Below are positions 1 to 11,218 of a DNA stretch of 64,000 bases, in pieces. Origin of the DNA: Berberis thunbergii (Eukaryota > Streptophyta > Magnoliopsida > Ranunculales > Berberidaceae). The stretch covers positions 19,573-83,572 of the forward strand of contig QNQO01005889.1 in assembly GCA_003290165.1 (NCBI GenBank), given 5' to 3'. A program made the position numbers and the translations under genes. The notes beneath the pieces were generated by a model. The model did not search any database and had not been told where the DNA came from. It worked only from the letters and a program-made list of their open reading frames with translations. Position 1 is the stretch's first letter. The number at the start of each line of letters is the position of its first letter.

Positions 1-1169
1 GTTATAGTTTTGATCAAAATTGTTGATGTTGATGCCAGTGATGACTGTTTACATGCTATTGTGTTATAGTTTTGATCAAAAATTGTTTTTCCTTGATTTG
101 TTTATGCTTATGATTAATTGCAATGAGGAAACAAAACTTAATTTTTCATATTGCCCGCTTTGTTTATTTTTGAACCAGTCCTTCTTATCATGAACAATTA
201 TATTGATTGGATTAATGTTTCATTTATCATAGATTATACATTTTACTGAGGATATGATCAATGGCACACTTTATGATACAATGAGTGGCGCAACAAAATT
301 TTGAAAGTTTGAAGGTAAAACTTCTTGGTCTTTTATGAAGCTCAAAGTTATCTTTCTCATTGTTTATCTTTAGTTGTCACTCTATTCTTGCCCAAGGCAT
401 GGCCAATGTTATAAGTTTATTCAAGAAATGGGAGGTTGTGTCACCATTCTAACTTTGCAAGTATTTAGAGTAATGACCAAATCTGCTAGAACAAACTAGT
501 TGAAGAAAGACTTAAGTATCCTTTTATGGTATAGATACAAGTTTTGTAATTTCCCCGAATTTGAGATTCAAATGATCAAAAAGCAAAAGAACATTGTATC
601 TTAAATAACTGGAACTCAATTCTTTTCACTTATTTTAACCAATCAGTATTCATCTTTATTCAAATTGCAAGGGATTTACCTCAAATTTGCTTTTTATCTG
701 GTCTAACTGGAAAGGAGATTATGATGTTCATTGATGCACTCCTTGAAACTGGTAACAAACATCCTCACCCATTATAGCTTAAGTAGAACTTTTTATTTAC
801 TTGTTTATGTTTAAGTTTGATAAGTTTGTTGCACTTATCAGTTCAATATCAGTTTTGATTCACAGAGTTTATTAGAGCATTTTTATAATGTCCACTAAAA
901 GACTAGTTTATGATTTATTAAAGCATTTTTATAATTTCCACCAAAAGACTTATCTTGATTTTATTTTTCGGGTCATTAACTTATTATAAATAAGTCGACA
1001 TTGGTGTTGTCGGTGACTACGCAAAAATGAGGAAAAAAAACACCGTGAGTGTTTTTTTTTCCGGACATTGTGCATTTTTATTGGATTATATTTTCGGGTT
1101 TATTAAATGTTTGTGAATGACAAATGACTATTATTGATGTGATTTAGGTTAAGTGCAAGGCGCTCAACC
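1..1169. other. No gene seen; short direct repeats
   Basis: I see no coding region here. An 18-base stretch (TTATAGTTTTGATCAAAA) occurs at 2-19 and again at 64-81. A second direct repeat of about 27 bases occurs at 877-903 and 923-949 (starting GCATTTTTATAAT). The right part (about 960-1169) precedes the hAT transposase relic and may be its 5' leader, but no terminal inverted repeat could be identified. Confidence 0.4.
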
Positions 1170-3475
1170 ATGGAAGGTGTTTCAACAACTCACAGTTCAT
1201 CATCGTCACCACAAGCTCAAGATACATCGCTATCTCAAGATAAACCATCTCAAAATGCACCACCCAGTCAAGAGGTATCATCATTTCAAAATCCACCACC
1301 TACTCTAGTGGGAGGAATTCCTCCCTTCTACTAAAAAACATCGGAGGTATGGAGTCATTTTACTAAAACAAACATAGCGATGAAAGATGAGAGAGGGCAG
1401 CTTGTATGCATTGTAAAAGTGATTTGGCATGCCATAGTCAAGCAAATGGTACATCTAGCCTACTTAGACATTTATGCGTGTCTTGTTCAAAATCTCCTTT
1501 AAAAGCCGCAAGTAACCAAAAAGTCATTTCTTTTGATAATAAGGGCACCCCAGTTTCACACTCATTTAATAAGGAGAAATGTAGAAGGAAGTGTGTGAAA
1601 ATGCTTATTATTGATGAGCTTCCTTTCAAGCATGTGGAAGGGATAGGATTTAAGCGATTTATGAAGGAGGCACAACCTAAGTTTGATCCACCTTCTCGTA
1701 GAACCGTTGCTAGAGATGTGTGGTCTATTTTTCAAGAAGAAAAATGCCAAGATCAAGAGTGTCATTGCTTACAACAATCAAAGAGTTTCTCTCACAACCG
1801 ACACTTGGACTTAAATCCAAAATATAAATTATATGGCTATAATCGCCCATTTTATTGATGATGGTTGGAATGTGCATGAAAGAGTTATCAATTTTTGTCA
1901 AATTCTCAACCATTCTGGGGATGCTATTGGAAGACTTTTAGAGAGGTGTTTGAGGGATTGGGGCATAGATAGGGTATTCACTATTACTCTTGATAATGCT
2001 AGCTCGAATAATGGTGTTGTTAGGCATATGAATAGGAGGTTGAATGGGTGGAATACACTTTTTTTGGATGGAGAGCTTTTGCATATGAGGTGTTGTGCCC
2101 ACATCACCAATTTGATTGTTTGTGATGGATTGGTTGAGTTGCATACTTCTATTAAGAGTATTCGAAGGGCTTGCAAGTACACGAGGTCTTCCCCGGCCAG
2201 GTTAGAGAGATTTAGGCAATGTTTAGCCATTGAGAAAATTGAGAGCAAAGGTCTTTTGCCTTTGGAGTGTAAAACTAGGTGGAATTTCACCTACTTATTG
2301 TTAGAGGCGGCTTTAAAGGTACAAAAGGCCTTTGAAAGGTAGGCGGATGAGGATATGGACCTTGTTTCTTACCTTAGTTGTGGTGATGACCATTGTGAGA
2401 AACTAAGAAATAAGAAAAGAAGGGTTGAGGGAGGCGAGAAAGAAAGAGTTGAAATCCCATGTGCCACAGATTGGTTGTATGCGAAGGCTTTTGTCAAGTT
2501 TTTGAAGAAATTTTATGAGGCAACTTCGAGGTTTAGTTGTTACCAAAAGGTGATGGCCAATGCACCCTTCCAAGAAATGTTTAAGATTGTAGAAGATTTA
2601 AAGTCCACAATGATAAATGGTGATCCCTTTATGAAAAGGTGTCAAGTTCCATAAAATTAAAGTTTGACAAGTATCGGGGAAGTATAAAGGATGTAAATCA
2701 AGTTATGCTTGTGGCGGTAGCTCTTGATCCTCATTACAAACTTGACTACATCAATTACGGGTTATAATTCTTAGTTGAAGATTCTTGGAAGGCAGATGAG
2801 TTAACACAAGGAGTGAAAAATCTATTAATACTTTTGTATGGAGCGTATAAAAATGAAAATCCAAATCAACCACATGCTTATTCAGAGGTTTCGTATGAGA
2901 ATGGTGGCGTTGGAAATGAAGAAGGGAGTGATCCATTATTAGATGGTTTTATGAAAAGAAGAAAAGAGAAGGATGTGGTTCATATTACAAATGAAGTTAC
3001 TAAGTATTTGGCAGAGGCGTTTGAGAATCCAAAGAATTTAGCATTTGAGTTGCTAAAATGGTGGAAAGAGAACTCTTCAAGGTTCCCCGTCCTTTCTAAG
3101 GTTGCAAGGGACGTGTTTGTGGTTTCGGTTTCAAGTGTGGCTTCGAAAGCCGCTTGTAGTGCCGGAAAAAGAGTGGTGGATCCTTTCCGAGCCTGTTTGA
3201 CTCCTAAAATGGTGGAAGCTCTTATTTGCACCAATGACTGGCTTAAAGCCGAGGCTTTTGACTTTTTTAAAGAGCTCATAGAGGATGAGATAGATTTCTA
3301 CAACTCTTTGGAGAAAATGGAAAAAGGTAAGAAAAATTTATTCATCTTTGAATACATTTAACTTTGTCAACATATTTTCTCATGTATGCGTATATGTTTT
3401 TCACTTGTAGAAATTGAAATATTGCAACTTGCCGAAGATATTACAACTACTAGTTCAGCTAATCCAATCATCTAG
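1170..3475 (+). pseudogene. Broken hAT transposase gene (BED zinc finger / RICESLEEPER type)
   Basis: This is a relic of a plant hAT-superfamily transposase. A Ser/Gln-rich N-terminus starts at the ATG at 1170 (MEGVSTTHSSSSSPQ) and hits a TAA at 1332. A BED-finger segment follows in another frame near 1406 (CKSDLACHSQANGTSSLLRH). The RNase H-like core lies at about 1833-2342 (AHFIDDGWNVHERVINFC, WGIDRVFTITLDNASSNN, LHMRCCAHITNLIV). The hAT C-terminal dimerisation region is at about 3040-3260 (LLKWWKENSSRFPVLSKVAR). Near the end an intron 3327-3410 (GT..AG) joins a short last exon that ends at the TAG at 3473. The reading frame changes several times (near 1400, 1750, 2340 and 2650), so no full-length protein is possible. 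No intact ends or target duplication were found. Confidence 0.9.
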
Positions 3476-4079
3476 ATTGAGGTATGTTTAATAATTTAGC
3501 CACCAAGCATGTATTCCATATTTTTACTATATAATTTCAACATCATATCATGGGAAGGATATTGTGGACTCATTCTGTGAGCTTTTAGGGCCTAAGGTAA
3601 AACATTTGAGCTATCCCTAATTCCCTATTTCTCCTAGGGTAATAATTACTGACTATATTATTTCATGCTTCGTCTGATTAAAGGTCTCGAATTTTGTTTT
3701 AGGCAGTGATTAACCGAAATATCAGTTCTCTGATGTACAACCTGTAATCCACGTTAAGCATGTCTCATTGTTGGTCACATGATTGAACATTCAAATTTTG
3801 ACTAGTGAAAATTTATAATGGTCTTTTCTTACTTTATGTTTTCCGTCTTTTCATTCTTTCACCATGTATTATGGTTGTTCATTGTTCAGAGACTCTAGCT
3901 AGTGGAAACCATGGTGAGGGTTGTGGTTCAATTAACAAACCTCACTATCACAATTGTTGGAGGAAACTGTCAACTTCAAGAATATGGAAGAAGCAAAAGT
4001 AAATGTGAAAATAGTGTCTATTGTTCAATTACCCAGCCTGAGTCATCAAGCATCCAGCTTGATTCTAACAGTTTACTGA
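3476..4079. other. No gene seen
   Basis: AT-rich sequence downstream of the hAT relic. Two short overlapping ORFs near 3805-4096 have no recognisable domain and are not called. It may be the 3' part of the hAT element. Confidence 0.35.
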
Positions 4080-4545
4080 TTCTAGTAGTTTATTGATTCT
4101 AATAGTTTTAGACTTTTAGTTCATCAAATTTTCAGTTATCAATAGATTACAATTTGCTGATTACAAAGTGTAATTACAAAGTGCAATTGCTAATTACAAT
4201 TACAGAGTGCAATTGCTGATCACAATTACAGATGTATAATTTGCTAATTACAGGTTGCAATTTGCTGATTACAATTGCTGATCACAAAGCGCAATTGCAG
4301 ATTACAGATGTATAATTATAGATTACAATTCCTGATCACAATTACAAATTATAATTACAATTACAGATATAGAATTTGCTGATCACAGAGTGCAAGACTT
4401 TACTGATTACAATTTGCTGATTTGTTCAAATTACAGATTACTGCATACTGATTACAATTTGCTAATTACAGTAATCTGAGTGCAAGACTTTACTGATTAC
4501 AATTTGTTGATTTGTTCAAATTACAGATTTATGCAGTGCATAATT
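4080..4545. repeat. Degenerate tandem-like array of an AT-rich motif
   Basis: About 460 bp are built almost entirely from variants of ATTACAATTTGCTGAT and ATCACAATTACAGA, repeated with no fixed period. A longer block (about 60 bp, TGCAAGACTTTACTGATTAC followed by AATTTG) occurs near 4391 and near 4481. The motif is asymmetric, so the array is directional. It looks like a decayed satellite or the subterminal region of a DNA transposon. Confidence 0.7.
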
Positions 4546-4559
4546 ACAAATTAATAGGA

Positions 4560-4745
4560 GCTGTTAGTTTGAGCTTTGAATCAAGACCGGCCCGACCTGA
4601 CCCGACATTCGGTTAACCAGGACCTCGGTTAACTGGCCCAACCCGGTCCGGTCTCGGTCCTTAGAATCTCAGTCTTTAACAAGTCGGTTTGGGCTTCGGT
4701 TTTTTGTTTTCAAGCCGGTTACCCGGACCGGCCCAGCCATACATC
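4560..4745. mobile_element. GC-rich terminal-type fragment of a DNA transposon family
   Basis: A GC-rich island in AT-rich DNA, made of CGGTTAAC, CCCGACC and CCGGTCC words and ending GGACCGGCCCAGCCATAC. The same word set and order recur at 6640-6825 and 8940-9122, so these are members of one family. The type of sequence is familiar from termini of plant hAT-like non-autonomous elements. The assignment is an inference from composition; clean inverted repeats and a target duplication were not found here. Confidence 0.45.
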
Positions 4746-4756
4746 AAATTGTTCTA

Positions 4757-5415
4757 TGATTAGCACCATACACGTGTCATGATGATCTCATCAACATAAC
4801 GAAGCAGGTCCCGATTGCACACTCAATCCAGCGAGGCCCAAACAACAGAAAGCCCATCATTGGTAGAATCCAGACAGTCGGGTTCAAGTTGCAATGAGTT
4901 AGTAAGCCCACACGTCATGCGCTCAGGACAAATACTCGTAAGACCTCTAAGTCAAGTACCTGAGAGATCTACACAAGACAGGCAGACCGGCAAAACACTG
5001 GATCTGACTAGGAAACGCGTATTAGAGTATAAGTCGGCAAATAAACCTTTTTACATGAACAACTCAAAAAGGGAAACATCTTCCACAGATCTAGGAGCAC
5101 GAGTCGTGTAGAGAAACTATCCCACATGGATAGCTCCCAATCAGGAAATGATCTCAACAACAAGATCACTTTTCCTAAACTACACCACCAAAGGCCGAGC
5201 CGAACAAGGACTCTCACATTATAAAAGGGAGATAAGGTCGATGAACAAAGGTATGCTACATGAACCCAATTTACAGCTGCAAGCCTCTCCTAAGCCTCAT
5301 CTAACTTAAGTATCGGAGTGCCATCGGCCACCACACGATGGTCTTTGGCTCAGGTTTTATACCTGTGCAGGTCTAGGTAATCGGAGAGGAAGGAGAATAA
5401 AAATCGACTACATCA
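4757..5415 (+). mobile_element. Ty3/gypsy LTR, copy 1 (5' LTR)
   Basis: A 659 bp LTR starting TGATTAGCACC and ending ACTACATCA. Its end (GTGCCATCGGCCACC, then a TGTGCAGGTC-like stretch) matches the LTRs at 19212, 27934 and 50832. A TATA-like box (TTATAAAAGG) lies near 5219. The LTR is followed directly by a primer-binding site, so this is a 5' LTR in plus orientation. The 98-codon ORF inside it has no retrotransposon domain and is not a gene. Almost all of the internal region is missing: only about 80 bp remain before an inverted LTR fragment. Confidence 0.85.
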
Positions 5416-5418
5416 GTT

Positions 5419-5435
5419 TGGCGCCATCCGTGGGG
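5419..5435 (+). other. Retrotransposon primer-binding site
   Basis: TGGCGCCATCCGTGGGG lies 3 bases after the LTR end. Plant Tat/Ogre-type Ty3/gypsy elements use a similar TGGCGCCGTCTGTGGG site, usually assigned to a tRNA-Arg primer. The tRNA assignment is from memory of the family. Confidence 0.75.
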
Positions 5436-5499
5436 AATGGCAGAGTTCCTAAAAAAATTAGTAGTTCCACCTTTTCCAGAGAATTTGTTTGGGCTTTTT

Positions 5500-5592
5500 C
5501 AGATTGGGTGGGCAATCAAGCCCGCTTTGTTATGCTGACAAGATTATCATGACACGCGTACAATGGAGATTAAATGATGGTTTGGTGTATCA
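5500..5592 (-). mobile_element. Inverted fragment of the same LTR start
   Basis: Read on the minus strand, this begins TGATACACCAAACC at 5592 and continues with GTACGCGTGTCATGATAATC, matching the first about 90 bases of the LTR whose start is at 51508 (minus) and the start of copy 1. It lies head-on to the LTR at 4757 with only the primer-binding site and about 65 bp between them. Confidence 0.75.
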
Positions 5593-5593
5593 C

Positions 5594-5655
<62 letters not shown>

Positions 5656-5760
5656 GTGGTAGTAGTAGTAGTAGCAGTTGCAGTAGCAGTAGTAGTTGCT
5701 AGTAGTAGTGGTAGCAGTAGTAGTAGTGGTAGTAGTGGTACTAGTGATAGTTGTGAAATA
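5593..5760. repeat. Trinucleotide microsatellites
   Basis: A run of (AAT)n covers about 5593-5654. It is followed by an impure (GTA/GCA)n tract to about 5752. The LTR fragment 5500-5592 abuts it. Confidence 0.95.
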
Positions 5761-6639
5761 AGTATATAAATGACGATGAAAAAATTAACTATTAAAATAT
5801 ATCGAAAAAGTCTTCCATAAATCTTTCAAATTTGGATTATATACATTCTTGGACATATACATTTTAGCATTATCAACTCTCAAACTACCTTTAACGTTAC
5901 CATAATAGGACACTGGAAAAAATCATAGTATATATAGTCAGGCAATCAAAAGAGGTCGAAATAAAGTTCGATATAGACATTTCTTATTTCATTTTTATAT
6001 TTTGTTTAAATAATGTTTGATGATTTTCTCATCAACATGGAATTTATAGCCCACACAGTCTTTTTATAGTTTATAAAATTGTAGATGAAGATTGTTTGTA
6101 GTTTTGTAAATCAAATATGGAGATTTGAAATGACATAATATATATTTTTTCTTTTTGATGAACTAAATGATGAGGATAATAATTTTTATGATCAACTGAG
6201 CTACAATTGGTGGACTGAACGAGTTTAAAACCATAGGAAACTATTCAACTAAAGTAAAAGTTTATATAAATATTATAACTTGATTTGCTAAATTTAATTT
6301 ATATAATTTTCTTTTATGCTTTTGTCATTCGAAAGCTAGTAGAAGATTATAAGTTTAGTTGGGAGTTGAGAGTTTGCATTGTTCTTGAAGGAGATGAACA
6401 ATTAGCTCATCTCGAGTAAAATTGAGTGGACAAAATTGGACTTCCAAGAATTCTTGAGATTTCAAGAACACTTTGGAGCAATAACCATCATAATTCATTC
6501 GATAAAAGTAGAGTACTAAACATAAACTTTCTCTTTTCAAATATAATATTTTTTTTGAAATGCCAAATTATTTGCAAGATTGTTAAGCAATGAGAAAAAA
6601 AAAACAGAATTATCAGCTAAAGCCACAATGTTTCCTTTT
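5761..6639. other. No gene seen
   Basis: AT-rich DNA of about 880 bp. I see no exon-like ORF, structured repeat or element end. Confidence 0.4.
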
Positions 6640-6829
6640 AGAGCTGAGCATTTCAGACTGAAAAAACAAACTGATCGGGCTGGTTAGGGTTTTTTTTAAT
6701 GGTATTTTAATTTTCGGTCCCAAAACCTTAACCAAACCGAAATTCTCTATTGGAGTTCGGTTCCAATTCCTAGAGCCTGTCAGTTAATTGGCCCGACCCG
6801 AGTATTTAAAAACATAACTAATTACAAAG

Positions 6830-7635
6830 TAGGGGTGGACACGGGACGAGATAGACCCATCCCTATCCCATCCCATTCATACGGGATCGGGACGGGACAA
6901 GATGGGAAAAACCTCATCCCGACCTCGTCCCATCCCAAACGGGTTCAGGACGGGACGAGATCAACGTGCTCTCATTTTTTTTGACAAATTAGTACTTACC
7001 CAAGACCCAATTTGTTTAGTTGAAAATAGGCAAAGGCAATTCGGAGAACTACATATAAATGATAGCCTCAGATTGAGTATGCAACATCATAATAACTACC
7101 ATAAATGATAGCTGAAATTCACACTGTAATTAAGATTTCTGCAGAGTTTTGAATGACTAAGAGGTGGACAATATAATGGCAATGGTGGACCTGCTATATT
7201 GTTTTGATTAGTGAACAAAATGATGAGTAGATTTGGGGTGCTACGAATAATGTTTCATTATTGCTTTAAAAAAAAGTCATTAAATTCATTGTCTTGACAC
7301 AAAATAAAACTCTCCAATGTAGCAATCCCATTTTGAGTTTTAAAGAGTTTGCAATGAAATAATTCATTTAGAATTCTAGAAATAAACCAATATCAAGTAG
7401 TTGCAGATATAGACTAATATCAATTACATTGATTTTAACTAAATTCATTTTTCTTCAATTACACTAATATTGCAATACTAAAATAAATAAAAATATTAAT
7501 ATTAAATATTAAAAAATTAGCTCGGGACGAGATCGAGATGAAATTATTCAATCCCATTAAGACCCGAAAAAATCGGAACGAGACGGAATGAGATCAAAAC
7601 AGGAATGAGATCGCAGAATGGGATGCCCACCCCTA
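6830..7635. mobile_element. Non-autonomous hAT element with 8 bp target duplication
   Basis: An 806 bp element with ends TAGGGGTGGAC...GCCCACCCCTA. The inverted ends continue, imperfectly, as GGGACGAGAT-type words on both sides (6840-6960 and 7500-7620). It is flanked on both sides by TTACAAAG (6822-6829 and 7636-7643), a perfect 8 bp target-site duplication as expected of hAT elements. It has no transposase ORF. The target site lies between the left GC-rich end of the composite and the BSD fragment. Confidence 0.92.
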
Positions 7636-7732
7636 TTACAAAGTCTTCTCTACTTATCTTTCTCCAAACCTTCTCGAAGGTCTTCATAAAGACCCCATTT
7701 TTACAATCTTTTTCTCCCTCTCCAACCCCATT

Positions 7733-8778
7733 TCACCATCTCTTCATATTTAACCAAAAACTAAGAACCTCCACTTCCTCTCCTATTATAGTTATATTGG
7801 GATCGACGTGAAGGAACCCCAGGATGGTGGCGTTATTGGCGTTGGTTGTTGTTGTTGTTCCCATTGAGATTCGGGGACTTGACTGGTAGTAGTGAAGGAA
7901 ACTTCTTGGTTTCAGTAGGGGAGTGGCGTCAGTAGGGGGAGTGGCGGGGGCTGTGGAAGGCAGAGGAGGGGCCAAAAAGGAGGCAACACCCAATAGTTGG
8001 TGAGAGATTGTCTTGCCAAGCGCTGATAACTCCTCCTTGACACCCCCCACCTTGAGTGGGGTCTTATTCTTTTTCTGGGATTTGGGGTTCTAGTTCTTAT
8101 TGTGTGAAACAGGAAACGACATGTTTTGTGAAACAGGAAACTGTTTCACAAACAGGAATAGGACACATAACTGTTTTGTGAAATAGGAAACGTGTTTGAA
8201 ACGGGAAACTGTTTGGACTCCTGTTTGAAATAGGAAAAACTGTTTGGACTTCTGGAAACTGTTTTTTGAATAGGAAATAAATTCTAGGAAATAGGAAACT
8301 GCTGCGAAACAGGAAACTGTTGTTCCTATATATACTAGGAACTGTTGTTCCTATATATACTAGGAACTGTAGGTGTTTTGTTAAGATGATTTCATGTAGA
8401 AAAACTGTGAAGCACAGGGAATAGAGAAAGACAATTGCTGAAATTGTTTCATCTCTTGTTGAGAGATTGTGTGAAGATAATTCCTTGAATTGTTTCATCT
8501 CTTATTGAGAGATTGTGTGAGAATTGTCATCTTCTTGTACCTTGTTCTTGAATATAGTGGAATCACTTCACCGTGGACGTAGGCAATTTGCTGAACCACG
8601 TAAACCTTGTGTCTCTTGTGATATGTTCTTAATTTTCTCTAATTTCTTTCATTGCTAGTTGCTCTATTTAATTGATTGGATCCTTGTGGTACTTGTGTGC
8701 AATTGTTGGTGTCTACCCGCTTCCGCAATAAGGCGCAACATATTGTTTGGATTTGAAGGGGTTTGGAAGCCAAGACAT
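7733..8778 (-). pseudogene. Captured 5' fragment of a BSD-domain protein gene, split by a solo LTR
   Basis: On the minus strand an ATG at 8778 begins MSWLPNPFKSKQ. After the solo LTR the downstream frame reads KVGGVKEELSALGKTISHQL and LLGVASFLAPP, then SPRISMG. This order (MSW start, VKEEL..L, GVASFLAPP, PRI.G) is what I recall of the N-terminus of plant BSD-domain proteins. The two halves do not join in one frame even when the LTR and one target copy are removed, and the BSD domain itself is absent. It is therefore a broken 5' gene piece, probably carried by the surrounding element. The family call rests on short motifs. Confidence 0.6.
8103..8740 (+). mobile_element. Solo LTR, copia type
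   Basis: A 638 bp solo LTR, TGTGAAACAGG...GCGCAACA, flanked by a perfect 5 bp duplication TATTG (8098-8102 and 8741-8745). It contains a duplicated promoter-like block of about 25 bp with CCTATATATACTAGG near 8318-8366, a duplicated GTTTCATCTCTT..GAGAGATTGTGTG block at 8445-8522, and the CCGTGGACGTAGGC / GAACCACGTAAA words common in plant copia LTRs. No internal region remains, so it arose by LTR-LTR recombination. It splits the captured BSD fragment. Confidence 0.92.
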
Positions 8779-9122
8779 TGTTAGGGTTTTAAGGTAAATG
8801 TAATTGAGATTCGGAGTTTGGGAGAAGGGGGGAAGTGAAGGAGGAGGAAGGTATGGGGAAGGAAAACAAGACAAGAATGTTTATCCTCTCCTTGTGATTT
8901 TTTATGGGTTCAAATTCTCCTTTTGATTATGGGCTGAAGAAAACACTGGGCTCAAAAAAACAAACTGGATGCGACCGAGACCAGCCCTACCCGACCCAAA
9001 GGGTCAGTTAATCTGCCTCTCCCGATTCGTTTTCAGTCACTGAAAATCAAATTTTTTTTAGGCTCAGTCTAGTTTTCGGTTTTGGCTGTTCAGGCCAGTT
9101 ACCAGACCGACCCAACCCTAGT

Positions 9123-9779
9123 TCCTTTTTTCAACCAATATGGTGAGGAGGGATCAGACACCATTGAGCATGAAACTAAGCATGTGAAACGAAGAACAAT
9201 TTCTTTACTCTCGTAACAAGAGGCATAAATGTTATCAGTGGGGCAAAAAGTGCTGAAAGTACAATTGAACATCCATCATAGTGCTCGACTTGGGAGGAGG
9301 AACCAACAAAGACATGAGATGACATTTTACAAAAAAAAAAAAAAAAAAGACATGAGATGACTGCTTGTGAGCTTTAGGGTTAAAAATTTGCATTTTGATA
9401 TATAGTTTCAGTCAGTTTTCATTTTCTCACTCGGGGTTTATGGACTAAGAAGGAAATATTTCTTCAACACTTATTTAAACTAGAACAGATGATGAGCCAT
9501 GAAAAATATTTCAACACCTACTTAAACTAGAACAGATGATGCCATGAAATGACCTCGAAATTTTTTGCTAAAAAACTGAAACTTGTAACCTTGATAACGG
9601 CACTTTTAGACAGTTTGTTTGGCATTTCATCGTATCATCAAGACAAATTGAAATGAACAGGTCGAAACTATATATTTTTTATTCGACAACAAATTATCAG
9701 TCAGCACACATAGTAAATGTTTCTATAGAGGCTTTACTATTGAATTGCACATTCTAAACTAGTTCAGTTACATGTCAAC
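9123..9779. other. No gene seen
   Basis: AT-rich DNA. A short duplication (ACTTAAACTAGAACAGATGA) occurs near 9475 and 9522. A 19-base poly-A run lies near 9331. Nothing else is recognisable. Confidence 0.4.
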
Positions 9780-10700
9780 TTTCTGCAACCAATCACACTC
9801 AGACCAGAGGTGCACAAGACGAGTAACTGACATATCTCCATTGACACTGCACGAACTGACGGATCATTCTGTAACTGCACAAATTTCCAGTAGTGGAAAA
9901 TTGTGCACTGGTGATAAGTAGAAGCCACATCCTACTACCTCCCAACAACACTTTACCAACAAGTAAACTCCGCAAGCAGACCCTACACATCAACAAGTAA
10001 ATTCCGCAATCAGAACTGTGCATCAGCAACAGCACATCGTAACAGATAATAACATAGCTCCATCGACACTGCACGAACAAACAATCCAACTTATACTTGC
10101 ATGATCTTAATTGCACAAATTTTCAGAAGGAAACCCCTGTGGACAAATGAAAAGTTGAAACTGACATTCTTCTACATAGCAACAAATAAACGTCTTTACA
10201 CATTCGGAACAACACAAGCACTTCTTCAACAACACAAGCACCTTATAAGTTCATAGGTAAACTTATGTCAAGCAGTAACCAACATCCTTCTATCTCCATC
10301 AACATTGTAGTAACAAATGCACTTTCCTCGGTAGAAACAGTGTAAGCACTGAACAACTCGCGCGAAGACTTTGGTCTTAGTGGATACTCTCAGTTAAACA
10401 ATTTTTCCCGAGAGGAACAAATGTAGAATGGCAACAAGCAGTAACTGACATCCTTCAACCTCCATCAACAAAGACATCGAGAACAGCGCAGACACTTCCC
10501 AACTCGCATGTAGACTGTTATTGGATGATCTTGATTGACTAAAATTTTCTGAGGGATATAAATGCAGAACAACAAAGCAGTAATGACATCTTTCTACCTT
10601 CGTCAACACTTTACCAAGAAATATACAACTTCCACATCCAAAACAGTGCAAGCACTACCCAACTTCTGCAGACTTAGAAGTCGCTTCCTCGTTTTACTGG
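9780..10700. repeat. Diverged tandem repeats 3' of the F-box gene
   Basis: A unit of roughly 220 bp recurs in diverged form. The key block is CTCCATTGACACTGCACGAA..TGCACAAATTT..CAG near 9834, again near 10058 (CTCCATCGACACTGCACGAA), near 10458 and, weaker, near 10600. GCAACAAGCAGTAACTGACA-like words link the units. It lies 0.5-1.4 kb beyond the stop codon of the F-box gene. Short minus-strand ORFs inside the units have no domain. Confidence 0.6.
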
Positions 10701-11218
10701 CTAATCCTTAAAAGCACATAGTTACACAAAGGCAACAACGACGCCAAAAGCCAGTAAGTAGGACATGAATTATCGTCCCATTTTATCCAGATGGAATCAG
10801 ACATTACTATTCCATACGGACCATACCTAAGCTTACAAATTCTCTCAAAACAGTCCAGGCAACGTAGGAGAAATCATATCCCTAGGCAAAACTAGGAAGA
10901 TAACTATCTGCACCACCTCTTATCTCTTCATTCACTCATTTCTTGGTTTCTTGATATTTTTGTTTATTTTTATTTTTTGGTTCATTTTCTTTCTCATTTT
11001 CCCTTTTCTTTCCAAAATACCGACCAGGGTACACTGTACCTAGTTGAACCCAGGCAGCTTTGTTATGAACAAGGCCAACAACCTCAACCAATTGAACGTG
11101 CTAAGCAATCAGAGACAAATAATCACAATCTCATACAGACCTTTTCCTTTCATCCTAAAATAATAATGAACAGCTATGCAGTTCACGTTCTGAATCTGAT
11201 GACACACACACATGCCCT
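10701..11218 (-). other. Probable 3' flank/UTR of the F-box gene
   Basis: About 500 bp downstream of the stop codon of the minus-strand F-box gene. It holds no other gene. The exact poly(A) site cannot be read from sequence alone. Confidence 0.4.

Larger units (their letters stand above)
6640..9122. mobile_element. Composite region bounded by GC-rich transposon ends
   Basis: Left end (6640-6825) and right end (8940-9122, ending CCGACCCAACCCTAG) share the GC-rich words of the family also seen at 4560-4745. Between them lie an 806 bp hAT element, a captured BSD-domain gene fragment and a solo LTR. The simplest reading is a non-autonomous DNA transposon that carries host gene sequence (Pack-type) and later received nested insertions. 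The outer ends are diverged and no target duplication was found, so the exact limits are uncertain. Confidence 0.45.

Noticed and set aside
4815..5111. 98-codon plus-strand ORF
   Set aside because: Lies wholly inside an LTR; no protein similarity recognised.
9780..10700. CRISPR-like array
   Set aside because: Units are long and diverged, there are no uniform short repeats or spacers, and the window is plant nuclear DNA.
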